Below are positions 35,739 to 45,416 of a stretch of 64,000 nucleotides of DNA, one piece after another. Location of the stretch: NCBI RefSeq assembly GCF_024362695.1, contig NW_026063265.1, forward strand, positions 336,676-400,675, written 5' to 3'. The DNA is from Pectinophora gossypiella (lineage: Eukaryota > Arthropoda > Insecta > Lepidoptera > Gelechiidae). How positions within the stretch are numbered: the first letter of the stretch is position 1; every line of letters begins with the position of its first letter. Made by a program: the position numbers and the translations under genes. The notes beneath the pieces were generated by a model. That model saw only the letters and a program-made list of their open reading frames with translations. It had not been told where the DNA came from and made no database searches.

Positions 35739-36029
35739 AAGGTGGGTTCAGATTATTATGAACATTTGTTTGGAAACAAGGTTATAACAATGCAGCAGAC
35801 TCTCGAAATTGGTAGTGTGTTGGAAGTGAGAATTATCGCCCGTGGATGGATTTTGTGCGAGTTTTATGATGTTAAAATAATTGGATATGAGGAATACACT
35901 TCTATATTCCTCCCTGCTTGGCCTTTAAGGAGAAAGTTGCGTCATCTCGGTCAAATAATAAAGGCAACCGTGCTCAGAATTGACACTGACAAAAAATATG
36001 TTGACATGGTTGATAACTGCGATCGATAA
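35739..36029 (+). CDS. Small S1/OB-fold protein resembling the eIF2-alpha N-terminal domain
   Basis: The frame is open from 35739; the first ATG is codon 35790 (79 residues), but the preceding YYEHLFGNK already looks like the conserved start of eIF2-alpha, so the true start may lie beyond the Helitron at 35729 or in another exon. Seen: EIGSVLEVRI (strand 1), GWILCEFY, then LRRKLRHLGQII and VLRIDTDKKYVDM, which aligns with the eIF2-alpha stretch ending RVDKEKGYIDL. The serine phosphorylated in eIF2-alpha has no counterpart; the loop reads FLPAWPLRR and is a few residues shorter. It ends soon after the S1 domain. Stand-alone S1 proteins of this type are known in some large DNA viruses as pseudosubstrates of eIF2-alpha kinases; that role here is inference. 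A generic S1 domain is the alternative. Confidence 0.5.
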   Translation, partial: KVGSDYYEHLFGNKVITMQQTLEIGSVLEVRIIARGWILCEFYDVKIIGYEEYTSIFLPAWPLRRKLRHLGQIIKATVLRIDTDKKYVDMVDNCDR

Positions 36030-37735
36030 GAAAGGCTATTATGATTCTTTTTATATGGTAAAAGAAAATATATGGTACTTCATGGCTTCGAAAGGTACGT
36101 TATTCATCGACGATTCATAAATAACTTTTGACTTGCAGATCCCTAATAATTATTCTCATGCAGCGACCGTTCATTTTTGCTGACAAGTTAAATGTGCTTT
36201 GTTTGTGTGTATACGTATTATCTATCTGTTTTGCTGATTGTGTTAGATGTTTGTTATGTGTGTATGTGTACAGTTGACAAAATATTTCGAAGCAGTTTAC
36301 GTAACTACTTACAAAAGTCGCAAATGATAATGACTTAAATGAAGTACATGTCGTAAAATCCGACATAGGGATTGTGTCCTTTCTAACATGATGAATAATT
36401 GTTATGGGCTACATGCTGATCCCCTGTCACTGTAAGGTTCACCATATCCATCTTAGGACTTCGTATCAACAGTAGCTGCAAGTTGTCTTTGATTACTTGT
36501 GGCTCTGCCCATTCCATTAGGGATTATGGGCGTGAGTATATGTATGTATGTAGTTATACGTATAATTGGTATAAAATATTATATTCAATATAGTTAGTTA
36601 GGTACATACACGACGTTGCTCACCTCACTATAATCTTTTGTTAAGTCCAAAAATAATCTTTAAAAATATTAGAGTAAAAAATCTGCTGTTGTTTGATTTG
36701 AAAAATACAAATGAACTATTCTGTGAACTGTACTCGGTTCCCATCAGCGGCGGTTTTATTGAATTAATGCGGTCCTATTGAAGTGTATCGTTTCAAATTA
36801 CTTAGCAATAATAATTATCAAATGAAAAATGATATTTTTGTTTTCCACACTTTGCAAATTTTGCTGTGTAAGAATCAGAAATAACAAACATTTTAAATAA
36901 GTATAAAATTGTCATCACGTATGTATCCCGAAGGGGTATGCAGAGGTGGTTATAGATACCCACTTCTCGCTAGATATGTTTAATTATTGGTTACAAATAA
37001 AAAATAAATTATATCCTAAACAACAAACATATTATTATCTCTAGACACACTAAACTTTTAAAAGGATTAAATACAACGTACATACCTGACGAGAATAAAA
37101 AATACTAGGCATTTTGTCTGATGTTAAATCTTACTATTCTGCCCTAAGTTATAACCCGAAGGGTAGGTTAATGTAATAGGACGAACCTATTACCATTAAC
37201 CGGGCACAAATCCTAGAAACCACGCTATATCGACTATTAATGATTAAGTCAAATCAAAATCAACATTAATGCAAACACATAAATTCTAATTTAGTGTTTT
37301 TTCTCTTATCTAGAGGTAAGTAATTAAGGTTAGAAAAATGTTGTCAACTCCTGGTGGCTGTTGTGCAACTTGCATCATTAAAAACCCTGAACTTACTCAG
37401 ACCACAATATTTTTTTGACGTGATTGAATCGCTCGCGAGTGCTAAGTACTTATCTGCGTGCTCATCTACGCTCGACATCCTCAAAGTTCAGCCCTTTGCA
37501 ACTCGTTGCCTACATAGCTGCAAAGACTTCACACACGCTTCACAACGAGGATTCACTGCGTTGAAATAATGTTCGTAAGTTTTACTTTCTTCCTTATTTT
37601 AAGTTTATTTTTACTTTAACTTAGACCTAATGAAAATTCAAATTTCAATTGCAGTTTTTCTTTAGTGTTCCAGTGCATTTTTAGTGTTTAAAAAAATATG
37701 ATATTGAAATTAAAACTAGTTTGTTCTCTTGATAG
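36030..37735. other. Polinton cargo region without a clear gene
   Basis: AT-rich, with no long frame on either strand that looks coding. A strong splice-donor-like GAGGTAAGTAA stands at 37313, and ATGTTC|GTAAGT at 37570, so it may contain 5' exons or introns of the gene at 37736-38534. A 71-codon frame at 37354-37569 has no recognisable feature. Confidence 0.45.
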
Positions 37736-38534
37736 GTCGGACTCTGAGTATGAGAAGCGGGCTAGAAGGAGCAACCCGGACATCAAACATCTGGATTCGG
37801 ACGACGACACAACTGCTTCAGTGAGGTGAATATTTTATCTTAGTAATTTCAATATGAGTTAGAGAGTTCTGGGCTATTGCTATAGGAATTATAATTTTGT
37901 TAAGGTGGATCATTTTCTATACCAAACTTACACGTATAGGTTTGCACAATTCACGTTTTGTTGATTATTTCAAAAGTACTTAGAAATATATTTTTTTTCT
38001 CATTTTGCGAAAGCTGCAAATTTAATTTTTATCTGCTTTTAAGTAAGAAACAAAACATTTTGTAGTTTGAGATAAGCATTTAAACCTTTCTTTTATTTCT
38101 TTAGTTCCAAGAAGAAAAAGCAGCCGAAATCAACGGCATCAAAGCGCAAGCCTTCGAGCAGCAGAGCTGCTTCGCCACCAAAAAAAGCCTTAAAGAAGAC
38201 TTCTGGCTGGTGCTTGGAAAGCGACAGCGACGAGGACGTGGCTCGCTACAAGAACGCTACCGAGCAGATCAAGTCGGCCTTCACCAAGCGAGTAGCCGAC
38301 GGAGTTGTGCGCCGTACAGCCGATCTCACCGGCGACTTATTTGTAGAGCTAAGGCTCTACAATATCAAAGACATACGTAAGGTACAGCCGAAGGACTGGT
38401 GGGAGAAAGCGACTTTAAGCTTAAAGTATCAAGCAGATAACGACGCGCCGGAGCTGGTGCCGTTACGAGAATTTGTCCGATGCTGTAAGAAGCAATTTAC
38501 AGAAGAAGGTGTTTTTTTCGCAGATAAGAAATGA
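37736..38534 (+). CDS. Probable spliced acidic/basic nuclear protein (Polinton cargo)
   Basis: Two exons read as one frame: 37736-37825 (acceptor TTGATAG, donor GTGAG|GTGAAT) and 38105-38534 (acceptor TTTCTTTAG). Exon 1 gives EYEKRARRSNPDIKH and LDSDDDTTAS. Exon 2 gives SSKKKKQPKSTASKRKPSS, a strong nuclear-localisation type stretch, then ESDSDEDVARYKNATEQIKS and a compact C-terminal domain with VRRTADLTGDLFVELRL, KDWWEKATLSLKYQAD and VRCCKKQF, ending FFADKK. The GT-AG sites and phase match, but the start is not found: an ATG at 37570 would fit only with an alternative acceptor at 37748. Family not recognised. It could be a captured host gene or a Polinton-specific DNA-binding or regulatory protein. 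Position between left end and PolB, same strand as PolB. Confidence 0.5.
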
Positions 38535-38961
38535 AATTCGCTTTCTCACGGTTATTCACGTACCCGTACATTTAAATGCCATCTTACTTACTACTTTAAT
38601 TTTAAACTTTCATGTTTTATTTTTCTAAAATTGTCTTAATTTGCTTTAGTGACTTAATGCTAGATATGTGTTTTAGGGTTCTATGAAATATAATATAAAT
38701 AGTTTTGAATTCTATTAGCGCATTATAATTTACTTAATAAAAGTTAGATATCCCACGACGGAAAATATATCAATACACACACACTTCTTCTAATATATTT
38801 ACATAACTATCTAACAAACTAACTGAGCTGCGACTCTGCCGTTCGAATGTTCGACAAGCAAATATCTTGAACTTTAAAGGAGAAACATCTCTTTAGTTAC
38901 ATCTCTTTGGTTTAGTTTTAACTTTTAAATTATATTGTAATAGCTCCTTATTGTCCTCAAG

Positions 38962-40914
38962 ATGTCTAAAGTTACCAGGTCCGTTTATTGTTCAGTTTGC
39001 GATTTATCTATAAAAAGTAAAGCTTTTTCCGCTCATTTGCGAAGTATTTTGCATAAAAATAACAGCTCTATTATAGAATGTGAAGGTATAGAAAAGATAG
39101 CCAGCGCATTTCGCAGTCGTATCGCGTCATACCGGGTTCATTGCGAGAATGAAGAAAAGTTTAGAGCCAGGCCACCGATTGCGTATCTGCGCGCACTGCG
39201 CCGACGCCTGCGCGCCCTGTTAGATGCGCGTCGCGAAGCCTTTGATACTATCAAAACTAACTTTGACTTTTTTGCAGAATTCTCTTTGCCTAAAGATAAT
39301 ACAACCGAAACAAAGTCTTTCGCTACAGAAAACATAGTTTTGCATAAAAACTATGATTTCGATGAATTGTTTTCTAGAATTAGTCATATAATTTCTACAA
39401 AAATTGATGAATTTCAAGAGCGTGACAGCGGGTGGTCTTTCGTAGGGAATTTATATTTGGAAGTTAACATCAACAAATATAATCCATTAAGAGGTTCTGC
39501 ATTTATTGATTTACCTAAAAGCATTAAATTTAGACGCGCTTGCCTTAACATACAAAATCGAGATAGCTTTTGTTTCTTGTGGTGCATTATGGCAGCGCTA
39601 TTTCCTGTTAAAAATAATGCAAACAGAACATCATCTTATCCTCACTTTGATACTGTGCTTAACACCAGCAATATGTCTTTCCCGGTCGGTTTAAACGACA
39701 TAAAAATATTTCAAAAGAATAATCCAAAGATCAGTGTCAATATTTACGGTCTCCAAACTACTCTAAAAAACAAAACCGAAGTAGTTGGTCCGCTCTACAA
39801 GACTGAACGAAAAAGAAAATATCATGTTAATCTTCTATTACTAGAAAACGGAACTCAGTCCCACTATTGTTTGATAAGACATTTAAGTCGATTGCTCAGA
39901 ACGCAGATAACAAAACATCACGGTAAAATATTTTTTTGTGATGAGTGTATGATCTTCTTTAGCAACCAAGATAAACTTGACAAACACGTATGTAGTGGGG
40001 TCAAAACCATTTTACCAGACCAAGGCTCTATCATACAGTTCAAACATTTTGAAAGAATGCAGGATATGCCATTTGTCATTTACGCAGATTTCCAGTCTTT
40101 ATTACAGCCAAATAATAATATAGAGCAGGACAAGTGCACACGAAATCTACAAAAGCATGTGCCTTCCGCATTTGGTTACTATGTTGTTTGCTCTTACGAT
40201 AACTCTTTAAATCGGTATGTATCCTATCGCGGTAAGGATTGCGTCGACAAATTTCTCGAATACCTTAGAAGAGATGTATTAAAAATTTATGATATTCTTA
40301 ACAATCCTGTTAAAATGCTGCCCTTGACCGATGAAGAAAAGCAAAGTTTTTCTAAGTCCCATTATTGCTACTTGTGTAACAAACTGTTATTTGAAGACAA
40401 AGTTAGGGACCACTGTCATTTAACAGGTCGCTATCGCGGTGCTGCACATTCTTACTGTAATATTCGTTTTCGTTTGCCGAAATTCATCCCCATTTTTTTT
40501 CATAATTTATCAGGCTATGACAGTCATCTGTTTATACGTGAATTAGCAGACATTGCTGGTGACATTAAAGTGATAGCCAAAACCAAAGAGAATTATATTT
40601 CTTTTACTAAATTCTTTACAATAAATCACCAAGGTCAGCAAGAGTACGTACCTGTCCGTTTTGTGGATTCTTTCAAATTTTTGGGCACCAGTTTAGAGAA
40701 ATTAGCAGAAAATATAAATAAAGACGGTTTTACACACTTGGCACACTTTTATCCTGAAAATCGACAATTTAATTTATTAAGACGTAAAGGTGTTTATCCT
40801 TATGAATACATGACTAACTGGGAATCTTACGCGGAAGATAAGTTACCACCGAGAGAGTGCTTCTATAGCAGTATAAGCGATGAAGTCGTTTCTAAATCTG
40901 ATTATAATCACGCA
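38962..40914 (+). pseudogene. Polinton protein-primed DNA polymerase B, C-terminally truncated
   Basis: Starts MSKVTRSVYCSVC with a C2H2-like zinc finger (C10, C13, H25, H31). A second finger-like FCDECMIFFSNQDKLDKHVC follows. The exonuclease motif I region is IYADFQSLLQ (about 374), with Q where the catalytic E is expected. The Cx2C...DHCH...YCN block (about 469-500), typical of Polinton PolB, comes next, then FFHNLSGYDSHLF (exonuclease II) and FVDSFKFLGTSLE. At DYNHA (40914) the frame runs into antisense integrase and ends at 41073. Palm, fingers and thumb are gone, so it cannot polymerise. In a whole Polinton it copies the element from a terminal protein primer. Confidence 0.88.
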
Positions 40915-41655
40915 TTAGGTTATGGGATTAGTGTTGTTAACTTTCACTATATTAAATATTTCTGTAGACCAGTTCGGTGTGTACCCTTTATAAAAGTCAC
41001 TTTTGTGCTTGCTAATGCGTACTTGGTCACCAATTTGGTATTTTGCTTTTGTTTTTTTTCTTTTAACTTGTGAACTGAGGATGTTTTCTTTTATAATGTG
41101 TTCATTTTCCTTATTTACATCTATCGGTTTAAATTTAGTAGTACGATGCACACTATTGTTATACGATGTAACAGCTAAATCTAAAATTTTCGGCACCCAT
41201 TTATATTTGCCTTCTAAGCTAAAATATTTATACAGTTTACTTTTTAACGTTCTGATCAATCGCTCCACTATTGAGGCCTTTTTTGTAGAAAATGTTGAAT
41301 AATGTTTAATACCATACTGCTTCATCAAATTTTGGAAAGAAGCGTTAAAAAACTCCTTTCCTTGATCTGTTTGTAAAAAAGAAGGAGTGCGTGCAGAACT
41401 ATCTAAAATATTTAGCATAGCTTGCACAATCATATTTTTTGCTTTTGATTTTAATGGTATAGCCCAAGAAAACTTAGAAAAAGTATCAATTACAACCAGT
41501 ATGTACTTAAAACCACTATTATAATGAGAAAATTTTTGCATGTCAATAAGGTCTGCTTGCCATAAATCATCGATTCCTTTAATAACTGTTGGTCGACGAG
41601 GAAAATTCCGTCTCGCAGGTTTATGTAGTTCTTCCACGATACTCTGTTTACTCAT
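40915..41655 (-). CDS. Polinton integrase (rve family), C-terminus lost
   Basis: 246 residues. It opens with HKPARRNFPRRPTVIKG, the usual Polinton integrase lead. The catalytic core has WQADLIDM (D35), LQTDQGKEF (D97) and KKASIVERLIRTLK (E131), a DDE triad with 33 residues between the last two, and an SH3/chromo-like tail with YQIGDQVRIS and WSTEIFNI. It stops at NTNPIT exactly where the deletion joins it to PolB; the family normally continues. The ATG overlaps the stop of the upstream 140-residue frame as ATGA (41652-41655). It would insert the element at 6-bp staggered sites; the core looks intact but the tail is truncated. Confidence 0.88.
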   Translation of the reverse strand: MSKQSIVEELHKPARRNFPRRPTVIKGIDDLWQADLIDMQKFSHYNSGFKYILVVIDTFSKFSWAIPLKSKAKNMIVQAMLNILDSSARTPSFLQTDQGKEFFNASFQNLMKQYGIKHYSTFSTKKASIVERLIRTLKSKLYKYFSLEGKYKWVPKILDLAVTSYNNSVHRTTKFKPIDVNKENEHIIKENILSSQVKRKKTKAKYQIGDQVRISKHKSDFYKGYTPNWSTEIFNIVKVNNTNPIT

Positions 41656-42074
41656 GCTGCTTTTTTAGAGGTATTTTTGTTTGATATAGTTGCAATTATT
41701 TTATCGATTTCAGGCTTATTATAATAGCTAGCTGACAAAGCTACATATAATTGTTCTTTAAACTGTTTTAAATAAGAGTCTATTTCACTTTTAACTTTCT
41801 GTTCAAATTCTTTGGTAGAATATATTTGTTTCAGTTTCGTTTCAATGTATTGTTTATTAACTGCTTCATCATTAAATGACGGAGAAGGTAGTCCTCGTAA
41901 GCGTGTGAGCTTTAAATCAAAGTCTCCTGTATCTGATTTCACTAAAGTATCATTTAATGCTTCGAAATAATCTGATAGACGTAAACGTTTATGTACGTGA
42001 TGACCAAATTTATCTATGTTCATTTTTGTGTTAACAAATGCACAAATAGAAGTCAACTGTACAAATTTTGTCAT
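41652..42074 (-). CDS. Polinton accessory protein, 140 residues
   Basis: Not recognised as an enzyme. It has FEALNDTLVKSDTGDFDLK and LPSPSFNDEAVNKQYIETKL, a D-x-AVNK-x-Y motif also seen in trimeric virion and fibre-like proteins, followed by a Lys/Glu-rich helix. It begins 11 bp after the stop of the 313-residue frame and overlaps the integrase start by 4 bp, so the three look like one transcription unit. Confidence 0.6.
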   Translation of the reverse strand: MTKFVQLTSICAFVNTKMNIDKFGHHVHKRLRLSDYFEALNDTLVKSDTGDFDLKLTRLRGLPSPSFNDEAVNKQYIETKLKQIYSTKEFEQKVKSEIDSYLKQFKEQLYVALSASYYNKPEIDKIIATISNKNTSKKAA

Positions 42075-42085
42075 TATATCTTATT

Positions 42086-43027
42086 TTATTTAATAATATT
42101 AGCTTCACGCAATTCTTCTATAATTGAAATAATTTCATTATCCAACCCAGTGTTGCCAGCGTCACGGGATGCAACAAGCAATTTTAACCTTTCTACCAAT
42201 TCGTTAGGATCATCCCAATAAACGAAATCTGTATTTTGATTTACTTTCTTTAACAGGGGAAGACCTCTTCCTTGTGTAAGATTTTCGGTACTTGAAAAAT
42301 CTCTTTCTTTTGAATGTCTGAACAGCGGTTTTATAATACGTAAATACTTTAAACCCTTATTGCTCTTTATTGGTTTCTTTTGATCATAGTCTCTACGATG
42401 CGCGTTGGTTTCAAGCAACGCAACCTTATACGCTTGTTTATCCTGTTCTGTAACTAATGACAGATTAGGTGTCTTTTTTGTTAATAATTCCATAAAACCT
42501 GGAGTTTTTTCGAAATTAAGATTACCAATATGTAGACCATCTTCTTCATCTGACACTCGTGTAATACCCATCATAAGCTTTCCACGATCATATCTTAATC
42601 CAAAAGGAACATCTCGTATAACATCAGATGATAAAGACCACGATGATACATTTTTAAGTGGACTTGAATCCGACTCCAATGTTTTGAATGATTCATTACT
42701 AAAATTATTATTGCCGTATGAGTCGTTGACTGGAGTACTTAGGAGTGGGGGCTTAGGAGTAGCTTCATTTAAATCATCTTCGCTCGAACAATCGTAACTA
42801 CTATCGCTTTCGACTGATTCTTCTTTTTCAGTTTTAAAACTATTTTCAAAATCGTTTATATGGTCTTTCGCAGGCTTGGCTGCGATTTCCTTCAATGGTT
42901 TGGATATTGGTTCGAAAATAGTTTCTAAAATTTGTTCATTATTATTTTTAATATTCCTCATCATCTTCACTTTTTTCTTCACTGCAGATGCAGATTTTAT
43001 GATTCGTTGTTTAAGGTCTTTTTCCAT
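42086..43027 (-). CDS. Polinton accessory protein, 313 residues
   Basis: A basic N-terminus (KSASAVKKKVKMMRNIKNN), an acidic Ser-rich linker (ESVESDSSYDCSSEDD), a central IRDVPFGLRYDRGKLMMG block, then GLKYLRIIKPLFRH and the end YWDDPNELVERLKLLVASRD with a helical tail. The YWDDPNEL...AG block looks like that of uncharacterised Polinton/adintovirus proteins near the ATPase. Function unknown. It lies between ATPase and the 140-residue protein on one strand. Confidence 0.6.
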   Translation of the reverse strand: MEKDLKQRIIKSASAVKKKVKMMRNIKNNNEQILETIFEPISKPLKEIAAKPAKDHINDFENSFKTEKEESVESDSSYDCSSEDDLNEATPKPPLLSTPVNDSYGNNNFSNESFKTLESDSSPLKNVSSWSLSSDVIRDVPFGLRYDRGKLMMGITRVSDEEDGLHIGNLNFEKTPGFMELLTKKTPNLSLVTEQDKQAYKVALLETNAHRRDYDQKKPIKSNKGLKYLRIIKPLFRHSKERDFSSTENLTQGRGLPLLKKVNQNTDFVYWDDPNELVERLKLLVASRDAGNTGLDNEIISIIEELREANIIK

Positions 43028-43099
43028 TTGGGATTGACTTCGGTGCTGTTCAGTTTACAAATGAAAGCTAAGATCCAATGATGTATTTAATATACCAGT

Positions 43100-43792
43100 T
43101 CAATCGAGAACAATAAATGTATCAAATTTCATCCTATAACACCCATTATTTTTTTCACAATCTTTATTAATCACAACATAACTGTATTGTTTTTTCCATA
43201 CTTTAGAACACATTTTACGAAATTGTATCCAGGACATATCAGACCCAACATGTTCGTCATATATGTGTCTTAAATTTATATCATCTTGTTTAAATAGCAC
43301 AATCAGATTTGCATTGTCTCTAATAAGTTGCTTTGGGACTTTGGTATATGTTTGATTTAAGTAAAAGCAATCAATATTTTTGTGTCTTCCCATAGAAAAG
43401 TAATCTCGAATATTGTTTTGATTTTCACAGGCTACGTCGTCAAAAATTATTATGGAATTAGGCTTGGCGTGATGAGGACTCAAAATTTCTTCACTTTCAG
43501 TATAGTTTTCAAATGTTACGTTTGGTACCAATTTTAATACCTTTTCTAAGAAGATATATTTTGGTTGGTAAAGAGATTTTGAATAAATATATAAGTTATC
43601 AAAACGTAAACCGTCTTCATGTAATAAAAGTCCTATTACTAAATTTGTCTTTCCACAGTTTGACGGACCACAAACTATGCATCGAATTGAATTTGGTAAT
43701 AGTTTACCGTGACGGTGTACTTTAGAACCATTCGTAACAGGACAAACGTTATTTAGGTTCAAGGATTGTTTTTGTTTCATAAATTTCATCAC
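43100..43792 (-). CDS. Polinton packaging ATPase (FtsK/HerA-A32 type)
   Basis: 230 residues. Walker A is GPSNCGKT (42-49) and Walker B SIIIFDDV (113-120). The expected polar position after strand 4 is YLNQTYTKVPKQLIRDNANL, and VLFKQDD follows. The length matches Polinton ATPases. It begins about 105 bp inside the right terminal repeat and is transcribed inward. The role in the family is DNA packaging into capsids; no capsid gene remains here. The frame is intact. Confidence 0.9.
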   Translation of the reverse strand: MMKFMKQKQSLNLNNVCPVTNGSKVHRHGKLLPNSIRCIVCGPSNCGKTNLVIGLLLHEDGLRFDNLYIYSKSLYQPKYIFLEKVLKLVPNVTFENYTESEEILSPHHAKPNSIIIFDDVACENQNNIRDYFSMGRHKNIDCFYLNQTYTKVPKQLIRDNANLIVLFKQDDINLRHIYDEHVGSDMSWIQFRKMCSKVWKKQYSYVVINKDCEKNNGCYRMKFDTFIVLD

Positions 43793-43897
43793 TCGTGTGT
43801 ATCTCCGGAGCCGTCTGTCATGTACTAAAATCTTAAGTTGTTGACCTAAGTATATATGTTAAAATGATTCACAGTACGAAACAACACAATAAGCAAA

Positions 43898-44066
43898 GGT
43901 TAGTTGATTTTCAATTGCAATCGGTCTCCACAATTTCGAATCAGTTATTGGGCATTCTAAATCATCTTTTTTCGAAATGAAGCGAAAAAGCTCGCTCGTC
44001 GGGCGAGCGAGCTGTGAGTGAAATTGAGAAAAAAAGATGATTTAGAATGCCCAATAACTACCTACT
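43898..44066 (-). repeat. Polinton right terminal inverted repeat
   Basis: 169 bp, ending CTACCTACT, followed by the TCGGTT duplication at 44067-44072. It contains the same hairpin (43944-44059). Confidence 0.9.
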
Positions 44067-45416
44067 TCGGTTGAGAGGTTTAAGCGGGAAAGCGTAACAG
44101 ACAGACAGACAGACAGACAGAGTTACTTTCGCATTTATAATATTAGTAAGGATTATTTTCCCTCGTTAAATAGTAAACAAACTAAGTGTAGGTGTTATAA
44201 TTTCGTTGACGAACTGATTACCTATCCGTTTCTTTGTCTAAAATGAGTATTACCTTATTACTATGATTGATTACTGGGCTTAAAGTTCGTATAAATGTCT
44301 ATCGAATTACCTCCTCAAGTTTAAAGCGTAGCTAGTCATGTAGTACTATATTAATTATGTGGTGTAAGTAATTAGATTTTATCTGTATGTAATGTAACAG
44401 TCAGTTGAATAAAAAAACTTATACAAATCAGATCAATTAATTGGCGTAATGTGATTCTAGAAAGAGTTTTAATGTTAATAGATAGCTAGCTATAGCTATG
44501 TGTAGGTTCCTGTAGGAATGAGATATAACTGTTTAATAAAGACAGTTGCATCAAAATTTTATCATAAATTCCCTAAATTATGGCGCCTACCTACCCTCTA
44601 AGTTAGAAAAGTGATCAAGTACTAACTTGAGGTCACTCAGTTTAAAAAAAAACATCGAAATCATTCCAGTAGCTATGGCGTCATGCGCTTCTTGACACGA
44701 TCACGAAATCTAGATTTCCGCGGGAATGAGGTATTTTCCCGCCATAAAAAGTAGCCTGTGTCCGTGCCTAAGATCCTATCTTTAAATTAACCAAGTCTTA
44801 TAAAATTCCGTTCAGACGTTAAGGCGTGAATGAGGCAAACTTTTAAAACAAACAATTAAAAATCACTAACCTAGTTTTCTGTCTACTGCCTACGCCTTAA
44901 GTACGATAGCATAAATATTAATAGGCCATATCCTTTTCTAGATTACTATCTATCAGCTAACTAAATTTCATCAAAATCCGTTGAGCCGTTTAGGCATGAT
45001 AGACAAAACTCCCAGCAAAAACCATAAAAAAATCACTAACTCAATTCAGTTTTCTGCCTACTTCCTACCCCCTAAGTACGATGACGTGATCAATTTGATC
45101 GTACAACCGTTTTTAGATAACCAACTATTACCTTACTAAATTTCATTAAAATCCGTTCAGCCGTTTAGACGTGAAAGAGCAAAAGTCCCAACAAAAACGA
45201 CTACAAATCACTAAATCAATTTAGTTATCTGCCAACTGCCTACCCCCTAAGAACGATGGCGTGATTATTTATAGCCTATGACCATTTCTAGGTTATCATC
45301 TATCACCATACCAAATTTCATCAAAATCCGTTGAGCCGTTTAGGCGTGAAAGAGTAACAGACAGACAGACAGACAGACAGACAGAGTTACTTTCGCATTT
45401 ATAATATTAGTATGGA

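Larger units (their letters stand above)
31992..44066 (+). mobile_element. Polinton/Maverick, 12.1 kb, complete ends, internally deleted
   Basis: Bounded by 169-bp inverted terminal repeats starting AGTAGGTAG and by a 6-bp duplication TCGGTT, both hallmarks of Polintons, with the empty site visible in HelB. It holds PolB (N-terminal two thirds), retroviral-type integrase, packaging ATPase and two accessory proteins. It also holds a nested 2.6-kb Helitron and about 3.2 kb of cargo. Protease, major and minor capsid genes and the PolB C-terminus are absent. Without the Helitron it is 9.5 kb, about half the usual 15-20 kb. It is defective, and possibly mobilised in trans. Confidence 0.88.
30741..45416 (-). 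mobile_element. HelA-HelB composite Helitron split by a Polinton
   Basis: On the minus strand it starts TCCATACTAAT at 45416 and ends GGTACCAGCTAG with CTAG's complement at 30741-30744, preceded by A30740 and followed by T45417 on the plus strand. HelB sequence stops at TCGGTT (31986-31991) and resumes at TCGGTT (44067-44072). Other HelB copies (about 34386 and 45541) read ATCGGTTGAG without a break. The outer flanks do not match each other as one locus: 45417 onward is a reversed HelB 5' half, whereas its other half lies at 49440. Confidence 0.7.

Noticed and set aside
36115..36366. 83-codon minus-strand frame in the Polinton cargo region
   Set aside because: No domain, biased composition, and opposite to the probable cargo genes.
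40915..41073. Last 53 codons of the PolB frame
   Set aside because: Antisense of the integrase gene reached through the deletion joint.
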